A stretch of 14,728 bases of DNA from Bacillota bacterium (GTDB lineage: Bacteria > Bacillota_I > Bacilli_A > RFN20 > CAG-826): assembly GCA_023422095.1 (NCBI GenBank), contig JAEZSD010000102.1, positions 1 through 14,728 on the forward strand, in the 5' to 3' direction. Below are positions 5,430-12,169 of the stretch, piece by piece (the first letter of the stretch is position 1; every line of letters begins with the position of its first letter). The translations under genes and the position numbers were made by a program. The notes below the pieces were generated by a model that was given only the letters and a program-made list of their open reading frames with translations, did not search any database and was not told where the DNA came from.

Positions 5430-7299
5430 ATCCAAGACTCCTTTTTACATTCAATATCAAGATTGTTACATCACAAGGATTAACTCCCGAAATTCGCGAT
5501 GCCTGTCCAATGGTAAGTGGCCTAAACAAAGTTAATTTTTGGCGTGCTTCAATTCGTAAACCGTCCATGTGCATAAAATCTATTCCCAAAGGAATATTCA
5601 TTTCTTCAATCTTGCGAACATTATCCGCTTCTCGTTTTTGTTTCATGATGTATCCTTCGAATTTAGTGATTATTTCGAGCTCTTCCATAACATCTTTACG
5701 TAATTTTAAAGACTGTAAATCAGGAACGAAATTCAGCAAATGCTCAAATTTTACCCCCGGTCTTTTTAAAAGTTCATAAGCTTGAACACCACCTTTAAGT
5801 GGAACGGAACCAATTGATTCAAGTAATTCATTGACCGATTTTTTCGATCCCACATAGTTCTTTTGCAAAATTTGTTTAGCTTGTTCAATAGCTTCCACTT
5901 TCTTTACAAAACCTTCATATCGAGATGGTGAGATCAAGCCGAGCTGATATCCAATTTCAGTTAAACGCAAGTCGGCATTATCGTGTCTTAATAACAAACG
6001 GAATTCAGCGCGGGATGACATCAAACGATATGGTTCACTAGCGCCTTTTGTGACTAAATCATCAATCATTACTCCAATGTAGGCTTGGTCTCTTCTTAAA
6101 ATTAATGGGGCTTTGTTTTCAATTTTTAAAGAGGCGTTAATTCCGGCCATCAAACCAAGTGCTGCCGCTTCTTCATATCCTGAAGTTCCACATATTTGAC
6201 CAGAAACAAATAGACCTGGCCATTTTTTTATCTCAAGAGTGGCATCATATTCGTAGGTTTGAATAGAATCATACTCAATTGCATAGGCATATTTTAAAAA
6301 TTCTGCATGTTCAAACCCGGGGAGAGTTCTAACCATTTGTTCTTGTATATTGGTGGGCATGGACGTTGAAAAACCCTGAATATAAATGGAATTAGTAAAT
6401 CGAGACTCGGGTTCTAAAAATAGTTGGTGACGGTCTTTATCTGGAAAATTAATTAATTTGCTTTCGATTGAAGGGCAATATCTTGGACCCGCACCGGTGA
6501 TCAATCCGCTAAAAAGGGATGTTTCGTCAATATGCTTGCGAATTAGTTGGTGTGTTTCAGGTGTAGTGTAAATTAAATGACAGGGGATTTGTTTTTCAAA
6601 TGGAATGAAATTTGTGGTCTCGAATGAGAAAGCTAATTCTCCTTCGGTTCCAGGTTGAACGCTTGCTTTTGAAAAATCAATTGATTCACTTTTGATTCTA
6701 GGAGGAGTACCTGTTTTAAGCCTGATTATATCAATACCCATAGATTTCAAAAACGGAGATAAACCCTTAGAAGGTTCTTGACCATCAGGTCCTTCTTCTC
6801 GGACATCTCGGCCCCTAAAAATCTTGCTTTCCATGTAAGTCCCGGTCGCTAAAATAACTGCCTTGGAAGATATTTCTTTTCCATCTTTCAATTTGACACC
6901 ATAAACATGAGAGTCATCATGTAGGAGACTCACCACCATAGATTCAATTATTGTGAGATTTGGACAATTAATCGCTAAACTCTGAATAAATTCAGGGTAT
7001 TCGATTTTATCCTGTTGAGAGCGCAGACACTGCACTCCTGGACCTTTCCCGGTGTTTAACATCTTCATTTGCAAATAATGATGATCTGCTGCTTTTCCCA
7101 TCACTCCACCAAGAGCATCAATTTCACGAACCACTATTCCTTTTGCGGAGCCTCCGATAGAAGGATTGCAAGGCATATTTCCCATTAATTTTTTGTTTAA
7201 TGTAACAAGGAGTGTTTTGTGTCCTTTGTGAGCAGCGGCAAAAGCGGCCTCCAAGCCGGCATGTCCACCACCAACAACAATGATTTCAAAATCAGTCAT
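5422..7299 (-). CDS. mnmG: tRNA uridine-34 5-carboxymethylaminomethyl modification enzyme MnmG (GidA)
   Basis: With MnmE this FAD protein builds the cmnm5 group on wobble uridine 34 of several tRNAs, using methylenetetrahydrofolate and glycine. At 625 residues it has the normal length. Visible features are the FAD Rossmann motif GGGHAGLEAA (10-19), MPCNPSIGGSAKG near 43-55 with the conserved cysteine, LKTGTPPR, a mid-protein TNSIYIQGFSTSMP segment and GLFVSGQICGTSGYEEAAALGLMAG, then the C-terminal RIEARQKL and GVNPCDV region. The start codon shares its A with the sufB stop (TAATG), and the end overlaps rsmG by 8 bp. It is therefore part of the SUF transcription unit, an unusual link. The partner mnmE is not in the window. 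Confidence 0.98.
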   Translation of the reverse strand: MTDFEIIVVGGGHAGLEAAFAAAHKGHKTLLVTLNKKLMGNMPCNPSIGGSAKGIVVREIDALGGVMGKAADHHYLQMKMLNTGKGPGVQCLRSQQDKIEYPEFIQSLAINCPNLTIIESMVVSLLHDDSHVYGVKLKDGKEISSKAVILATGTYMESKIFRGRDVREEGPDGQEPSKGLSPFLKSMGIDIIRLKTGTPPRIKSESIDFSKASVQPGTEGELAFSFETTNFIPFEKQIPCHLIYTTPETHQLIRKHIDETSLFSGLITGAGPRYCPSIESKLINFPDKDRHQLFLEPESRFTNSIYIQGFSTSMPTNIQEQMVRTLPGFEHAEFLKYAYAIEYDSIQTYEYDATLEIKKWPGLFVSGQICGTSGYEEAAALGLMAGINASLKIENKAPLILRRDQAYIGVMIDDLVTKGASEPYRLMSSRAEFRLLLRHDNADLRLTEIGYQLGLISPSRYEGFVKKVEAIEQAKQILQKNYVGSKKSVNELLESIGSVPLKGGVQAYELLKRPGVKFEHLLNFVPDLQSLKLRKDVMEELEIITKFEGYIMKQKREADNVRKIEEMNIPLGIDFMHMDGLRIEARQKLTLFRPLTIGQASRISGVNPCDVTILILNVKRSLGYE

Positions 7300-8699
7300 T
7301 AACCAACACTACCTTCCATATCTAGTTTAATCAGTTGATTAAGTTCGACAGCATATTCCATTGGCAATTCACGAGAAAATGGTTCAATAAAACCCATGAC
7401 AATCATTTGCACAGCTTCTTTTTCGCTGATACCTCGCGACATTAAATAAAATAATTGATCTTCGCTAATTTTGCTCACAGTGGCCTCATGTTCAATATAT
7501 GAGGTATTGTTTTTTACTTCGTTGGTTGGAATGGTGTCACTTAATGATTGATCGTCTAGCATGAGAGTGTCACATTCGACATGTGAACGAGAATTAAAAG
7601 CACCTTTTTCGTGTCTTACTGTTCCGCGATAATTCGTTAGTCCACCATTTTTCACAATTGATTTTGAGATAATAGTCGATGTTGTATTTGGAGCAAGATG
7701 AATCATCCTTGCTCCGGCATCTTGCTGTTGATTTTTGCCAGAAACCGCGATTGAAATAACTGTGCCTTTGGCTCTTTCGCCGGCCAAAATGCAGGCGGGG
7801 TATTTCATATTCATTTGGGAACCGATATTTCCATCAATCCACTCCATTTGAGCGTCTTCATAAACAATTGCTCTTTGGGTAACAAGGTTAATAATATTGG
7901 TCGACCAATTTTGGACAGTTGTGTAACGACATTTTGCCCCTTTCAAAACAACGATTTCGACAACAGCGGCGTGCAGTGATTCCTTCGAATAAGAGGGAGC
8001 GGTGCAACCCTCGACATAACTAATTTCCGCTCCTTCATCAACGATGATTAAGGATCTTTCAAATTGTCCGGTTTTTTCGTTGTTGATACGGAAATATGAT
8101 TGGAGTGGTTTATCGAGATGGACTCCTTTTGGAACGTAAATAAAAGATCCGCCAGACCAAACCGCACTATTCAAAGCCGAGAATTTGTTGTCAGCAATAG
8201 GGACAACAGAGGCAAAATATTTTCTGAATAGGTCAGGATATAATTTAAGAGCAGCATCAGTTGAGAGGAATATAACTCCTTTATCACTGACTTCTTTTAA
8301 CATATTGTGATAGACCACTTCTGATTCGTATTGAGTAGAAACGCCGGCTAAGAATTTTTGTTCAGCTTCAGGAATTCCTAATTTGTCAAAAGTATTTTTA
8401 ATTGTTTCGGGGACTTCATCCCAGTCTTGAGATTCTTTACTTGAAATACGAGTAAAATATGTATACGAGGAGAAATCCAAAAATTTCAAATCAAGTCCAA
8501 ATTTAGGTAGAGGCATAGCGTTAAAAGCTTTTAAAGATTTTAAGCGAAACTCTAACATCCAATCTGGCTCTTCTTTGATTGCAGAAATCTGGCGAATTGT
8601 GTCTTCCGTCAAACCGACAGCGGTTTTCAAAATCGATACATCTTCGTCTTTGAAGTCATATTTATATTCGGACTGAAATTTAATATTTTTGTCCGCCAT
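7299..8699 (-). CDS. sufB: Fe-S cluster assembly scaffold subunit SufB
   Basis: SufB forms the SufBC2D complex on which new iron-sulfur clusters are built with sulfur from SufS-SufU. The 466-residue product has the expected length and family segments: EPDWMLEFRLK (44-54), SGGSFIYVPKGVHLDKPLQSY (182-202), VEGCTAPSYS (229-238), QNWSTNIINLVTQRA, and SRSHVECDTLML (370-381), in which Cys376 matches the conserved cluster-assembly cysteine (Cys405 of E. coli). The C-terminal helical part EDQLFYLMSRGISEKEA is the SufC-contact region also present in SufD. It starts one base after the sufU stop, with AAAGGAAG upstream, and its stop overlaps the mnmG start. Confidence 0.98.
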   Translation of the reverse strand: MADKNIKFQSEYKYDFKDEDVSILKTAVGLTEDTIRQISAIKEEPDWMLEFRLKSLKAFNAMPLPKFGLDLKFLDFSSYTYFTRISSKESQDWDEVPETIKNTFDKLGIPEAEQKFLAGVSTQYESEVVYHNMLKEVSDKGVIFLSTDAALKLYPDLFRKYFASVVPIADNKFSALNSAVWSGGSFIYVPKGVHLDKPLQSYFRINNEKTGQFERSLIIVDEGAEISYVEGCTAPSYSKESLHAAVVEIVVLKGAKCRYTTVQNWSTNIINLVTQRAIVYEDAQMEWIDGNIGSQMNMKYPACILAGERAKGTVISIAVSGKNQQQDAGARMIHLAPNTTSTIISKSIVKNGGLTNYRGTVRHEKGAFNSRSHVECDTLMLDDQSLSDTIPTNEVKNNTSYIEHEATVSKISEDQLFYLMSRGISEKEAVQMIVMGFIEPFSRELPMEYAVELNQLIKLDMEGSVG

Positions 8700-8700
8700 A

Positions 8701-9135
8701 TTATTTGCTTCCTTTCAAAATTTCATCTGCGGCCATCCAACCAATAGTTGCACATCTAACACGAGCAGCTTGTTTGGACGTATTGATGAAAACAAGAGCT
8801 TCTTCTAATATTGAATCATCAAATGGCTCTTCATGGATCATGTGATGAAATTGTTTAATAATGTATTCCGCTTCTTCAATGTTTTTTCCTTTTAAAAGGT
8901 CGCACATAATATCTGTTGAAGCAGTCGAAATCGTGCAGGCAACACCATCAAAACATGCATCGATAACAGTGTTGTTTTCCACATGTAAGAAGATGTCTAA
9001 ATCATCAATGCAGTTATCGGAATGCATATGGACTTTAGTGAAAGAAGCATCAGTTGGCTGATGTTTATTAACGGGGTTAGCGTAATGATCCATGATGATT
9101 TGACGCATCATGTCGTTAGTTAGAGAAATAGGCAT
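8701..9135 (-). CDS. sufU: Zinc-dependent sulfur acceptor/transfer protein SufU
   Basis: SufU takes the persulfide sulfur from SufS and passes it to the scaffold; in Bacillota it replaces SufE. The 144 residues carry the zinc-site ligands in proper spacing: Cys42 and Asp44 (in NCIDD), Cys67 (GVACTIS, normally GxGCAIS) and Cys128 (RVRCATIGW). The family's usual CGD turn reads CID here, a mild departure that keeps both ligands. The ATG at 9135 lies inside the end of sufS (20-bp overlap) and is preceded by GGAGGAG nine bases away. The overlap with its partner sufS suggests coupled, balanced synthesis. Confidence 0.96.
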   Translation of the reverse strand: MPISLTNDMMRQIIMDHYANPVNKHQPTDASFTKVHMHSDNCIDDLDIFLHVENNTVIDACFDGVACTISTASTDIMCDLLKGKNIEEAEYIIKQFHHMIHEEPFDDSILEEALVFINTSKQAARVRCATIGWMAADEILKGSK

Positions 9136-10354
9136 CTAATATGTCTCCTCCTTCAAGTAGAGTATTAACAAAATAGTCAATGTCGTTCTTATTGGTGTAT
9201 AGATAAGTTGACATTCTTACTGTCGCCTTACATTTTAAATACTTGTCGAGAATCTTTGCGCAGTGCTGACCAGAACGAACAGCAATTCCTTTTGAATTCA
9301 ACAGGGTCGCTTCGTCTTGAGCGAAAACTCCCTTACGATTGAAAGTGAGGATACCATTTTTCGCACTTTTATTATAAATAATAATGTCATCACACTTATT
9401 TAATTTATTCATCGCGTATTCAATCAATTCTTGATCGTGTTTATGAATATTTTCGATTCCAATGGATTCAATAAATTCAATAGCTGCTTTAAAACCAATA
9501 ATTCCGGATAGATTCATAGTTCCGGCTTCAAATTTTGCGGGTGGATCTAAATACTCCAAGCTTCCATTCATATGGAAATCAATGTTGTTACCACCTCCGG
9601 AAATTAGCGGATCCATTTCCTTTAATAAAAAGGCCTTTCCGATGAGACATCCGATTCCGGTTGGCCCACACATCTTATGAGCGGAGAAAGAAAGAAAATC
9701 AATATTCCAAGCTTTAAAATCAGTTTTCAAATGAGGGACTGACTGGGCTCCGTCAATTGCGATAATCGCCCCAAATTCATGGGCAACTCTCGCCATCATT
9801 TCGACATCATTTATATTTCCTAAAACATTGCTAACATGTGCAAGGGAGACAATTTTAGTCTTTTTATTGATTACGGAGCGAAGATTGTCTTCGGTAATAT
9901 ATCCCTCTTCATTAATGGGCACGTAACGAATGACAGCGCCTGTCTTTTTGGCAACGTCAAACCACGGCAATACATTAGATGCGTGTTCTTCTTCACTAAT
10001 AACAATTTCATCACCTTTTGAGAGGACCTTTAAACCATACCCATATGCAATTTGGTTTAAAGACATCGTTGTTCCCGAAGTGAAAACTACTTCATTAATT
10101 TCGCAATTAACAAAGCGGGAAATTGCTTTACGAGTATTTAAGACTTCAACATCCATTTGATATAGGAGATCGTAGTCACCTCGGTGCGCGTTTGAGGTTA
10201 AATCTGTATAATAAGAAGTGATCGCCTCGATTACACATTTTGGTTTAAATGTTGTCGAACTATTATCTAAATAAACGAGGTGATGTCCTTGCATCTTTTT
10301 GGATTCGTTGAGCATTGGAAATTCATCACGAATTTTTTGAACATCGTATAACAT
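9116..10354 (-). CDS. sufS: SufS-type cysteine desulfurase
   Basis: A PLP enzyme that converts cysteine to alanine and holds the sulfur as a persulfide for SufU. The 412-residue sequence has VYLDNSSTTFKP (27-38), the TSGTTMSLN cofactor segment (92-100), EEEHASN (121-127), DGAQSVPH (201-208), and the PLP lysine K227 in SFSAHKMCGPTGIG. Cys365 in RSGQHCAKIL is the persulfide cysteine; many homologs have RxGHHCAQP here, so the neighbouring His is Gln in this protein. The C-terminal RMSTYLYTNKNDID agrees with group II desulfurases. The ATG lies two bases past the sufD stop, and the AAAGGAGG ribosome site doubles as the last codons of sufD. Confidence 0.97.
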   Translation of the reverse strand: MLYDVQKIRDEFPMLNESKKMQGHHLVYLDNSSTTFKPKCVIEAITSYYTDLTSNAHRGDYDLLYQMDVEVLNTRKAISRFVNCEINEVVFTSGTTMSLNQIAYGYGLKVLSKGDEIVISEEEHASNVLPWFDVAKKTGAVIRYVPINEEGYITEDNLRSVINKKTKIVSLAHVSNVLGNINDVEMMARVAHEFGAIIAIDGAQSVPHLKTDFKAWNIDFLSFSAHKMCGPTGIGCLIGKAFLLKEMDPLISGGGNNIDFHMNGSLEYLDPPAKFEAGTMNLSGIIGFKAAIEFIESIGIENIHKHDQELIEYAMNKLNKCDDIIIYNKSAKNGILTFNRKGVFAQDEATLLNSKGIAVRSGQHCAKILDKYLKCKATVRMSTYLYTNKNDIDYFVNTLLEGGDILDAYFSN

Positions 10355-10356
10355 GA

Positions 10357-11148
10357 TTACATCCTCCTTTCGATTAGCGAAACGATTTCTTCACGGACTG
10401 ATTCATCAAAAAAGCCGCGTGTAATTGGTTTCAAATAACCATAAGTAATCAAACGCTTGGCCTCAGATTCATCAAGGCCTCGAGAGGTTAAATAGAAAAG
10501 ATGTTCTTCAGGTATTCTACCAACCACCGCTCCATGGCTAGCTTCAATATCTTTTTCATCAATTTTTAATAGAGGACGAGCAATGGCATCGCAATTCTCA
10601 TCAAAAACCATAATTTTAGAATTCTGCCGAGTGTGGCTTCCGTGCGAACCTTTATAAATAGCTGAGCAACCAGAAAACACTAATTTTGATTGATCTTTGC
10701 ATACCCCATAATTGTCACTAATCGCAGTTGTTTGGAAAGCAATATGATTAATATTAATGTTAAATTCTTTATTGTCATTATTTGCAGATAGCGACGCTAA
10801 ATGCCAATGGGCAGCAGAATCCTCTCCGTTAAGGTTTATTGCTACTTTCAACTTTTCTTTATCTTTAGAAAAATCTGCAAAATATGCGGTAAAATGCGCA
10901 CCTTTTTCTAAATTTACATTGATTTCCGCTTTATCAAAATTGCGTTTTGCTAAAAAGGAAAGTTGCATTTTTGAATTTTCTTTTAGGTCAATATTTAGAA
11001 TTGAGCCATTAGAAAAATCGCTGACAAATATACACTTTGTGTCGTTTGAATTAGTTGTAATTTGAACCTTCTCATTTTCATTTAAAGAAATTGTGAAAAT
11101 TTCAGATTCTTTCAACTCTGATTCGTGAAGTAGAAATTCCTTTTTCAT
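10357..11148 (-). CDS. sufD: Short-form SufD, Fe-S assembly complex subunit
   Basis: SufD pairs with SufB and SufC in the scaffold complex and is implicated in iron delivery. This copy has only 263 residues against about 420-435 in E. coli and B. subtilis. What remains is the beta-helix core (about 15-200) and the C-terminal helical SufC-contact region, with KIDEKDIEASHGAVVG (195-210, including the family-conserved His205) and EEHLFYLTSRGLDESEAKRLI (214-234). The N-terminal helical domain is missing. It is not a frameshift remnant: the ATG follows the sufC stop directly (TAGATG) and the reading frame is clean. Position between sufC and sufS and similarity of its tail to that of SufB support SufD. 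Confidence 0.93.
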   Translation of the reverse strand: MKKEFLLHESELKESEIFTISLNENEKVQITTNSNDTKCIFVSDFSNGSILNIDLKENSKMQLSFLAKRNFDKAEINVNLEKGAHFTAYFADFSKDKEKLKVAINLNGEDSAAHWHLASLSANNDNKEFNININHIAFQTTAISDNYGVCKDQSKLVFSGCSAIYKGSHGSHTRQNSKIMVFDENCDAIARPLLKIDEKDIEASHGAVVGRIPEEHLFYLTSRGLDESEAKRLITYGYLKPITRGFFDESVREEIVSLIERRM

Positions 11149-11967
11149 CTATCGAATTATTTCCTTTATTCCACACTCGCCAAGAGATACTTTATTCATA
11201 TCAATTTCATCCTTATCGATTTCGATTCCAAACTCAGTTTTTATAAATTCATATCCAGTTTGATCAATTCTTTTAATATATGATGGGTCTCCATCAATAA
11301 CGATTTTTCCATTAATCATAACAATGGCTCTTGTAGGTTGTATTAGTTCAAATAGCCTTGCATAGTGGGAGATAATTAGAAAGCCCATGCCTTTTTCTTG
11401 TTCTTTCTTAATGACGTCGGCGACAGTTTGCATGGCATCAACATCCAATCCAGAATCAATTTCATCGAGTAACGCTATCTTTGGTTGAAGCATGAGGAGC
11501 TGGAGTATTTCATTTCTCTTCTTTTCTCCTCCGGAAAAGCCCTCGTTTAAAGATCGAGTGGCCAAATCAAATGGCATCTTTAATTCCTTTGTCGAAGTGT
11601 CCAATATCTTATAGAAATTATATGTTGAAATCGGCTTTTTGCCGTGAGCGTTCACGGAAGCTCTTAAAAAATCAGAGTTAATAACACCAGGTATTTCAAC
11701 TGGATTTTGCATTCCAAGAAATAATCCTGCTTTTGAACGTTGATCAACGCTCATCTCTAAAACATTTAAGTCATCAAGAAAAATAGAACCTTTAGTTACG
11801 TGGTAACGGGGGTGTCCAATAATAATATTTAAAAGTGTCGATTTTCCATGGCCGTTTGGTCCAAGAAAAGCAACTGTTTCTTTTTGGTCAATCGTCAAAT
11901 CAATTCCTTTAAGAATTTCTTTACCATCTACTTCAGCATGAAGGTCTTTAATAATTAGTTTCGCCAT
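11149..11967 (-). CDS. sufC: Fe-S cluster assembly ATPase SufC
   Basis: An ABC-type ATPase without a membrane partner; its ATP cycle drives shape changes in SufB-SufD during cluster assembly. Counted from the ATG at 11967 (272 residues, a little longer than the usual 250), Walker A is GPNGHGKST (36-44), the family-specific signature is LNEGFSGGEKKRNE (139-152), Walker B LLDEIDSGLD (165-174) and the switch histidine H200 in ISHYARL. The C-terminus has an extra segment of about 20 residues. A GTG three codons earlier (11976) is possible, but GAGGTGG lies eight bases before the ATG and partly includes that GTG, so ATG is preferred. It is the first gene of the SUF-mnmG-rsmG chain. Confidence 0.97.
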   Translation of the reverse strand: MAKLIIKDLHAEVDGKEILKGIDLTIDQKETVAFLGPNGHGKSTLLNIIIGHPRYHVTKGSIFLDDLNVLEMSVDQRSKAGLFLGMQNPVEIPGVINSDFLRASVNAHGKKPISTYNFYKILDTSTKELKMPFDLATRSLNEGFSGGEKKRNEILQLLMLQPKIALLDEIDSGLDVDAMQTVADVIKKEQEKGMGFLIISHYARLFELIQPTRAIVMINGKIVIDGDPSYIKRIDQTGYEFIKTEFGIEIDKDEIDMNKVSLGECGIKEIIR

Positions 11968-11990
11968 TGTATCCACCTCGAATCCTACCT

Positions 11991-12019
11991 ATTTTAATCA
12001 TCTTAAAGATGGTAATCAA
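11991..12019 (-). promoter_or_regulatory. Promoter of the suf-mnmG-rsmG operon
   Basis: Minus strand TTGATT (12019-12014), exactly 17 bp, then TAAAAT (11996-11991). A start near 11984 would leave a leader of about 17 bases that carries the GAGGTGG ribosome site of sufC. Both hexamers match consensus well, and the spacer is optimal in length. Confidence 0.75.
11999..12011. promoter_or_regulatory. Candidate operator palindrome in the suf promoter spacer
   Basis: CATCTTTAAGATG on the minus strand is a perfect 6-bp inverted repeat around one base, centred exactly in the 17-bp promoter spacer; the outermost spacer bases (A and T) also match. A dimeric repressor bound here would cover both promoter boxes. 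The regulator is not in the window and cannot be named; an Fe-S or iron-sensing factor would be plausible by function only. Confidence 0.5.
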
Positions 12020-12092
12020 ACAATACGATAAAAAAATATTTAATAAGAGATTTCTTCGAGCATAATTCACGAACACCGATTATATCGCCCGA

Positions 12093-12136
12093 TTGGCAAG
12101 ATTTATGTTGCATAAAACTATAATAATATTTAGAAT
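12093..12136 (+). promoter_or_regulatory. Probable promoter region of the lipoprotein genes
   Basis: Two readings are possible. TTGCAT (12108-12113), 17 bp, TAGAAT (12131-12136) has ideal spacing. TTGGCA (12093-12098) with perfect TATAAT (12119-12124) has better boxes but a 20-bp spacer. Either gives a leader of about 30-45 bases with AAAGGAG seven bases before the ATG at 12170. The 202-bp gap between the divergent sufC and lipoprotein genes (11968-12169) otherwise shows only AT-rich DNA and the suf promoter. Confidence 0.5.
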
Positions 12137-12169
12137 ATTAACGCTATATTTCAGAAAAGGAGAAAAAAC

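Noticed and set aside
5333..5779. Plus-strand open frame of 148 codons antisense to mnmG and rsmG
   Set aside because: It mirrors two well-supported genes, lacks a ribosome site and has no recognisable domain; other plus-strand frames within 3662-3934 and 9462-10160 were rejected likewise.
10357..11148. sufD as a truncated pseudogene
   Set aside because: Its start abuts the sufC stop and its end carries the sufS ribosome site; the frame is clean and the conserved core is present, so a functional short form is more likely.
12041..12100. Minus-strand TATAAT and CCGATT repeats in the sufC-lipoprotein gap as a second suf promoter
   Set aside because: No -35 partner at suitable distance, and the promoter at 11991-12019 is clearly better and closer to sufC.
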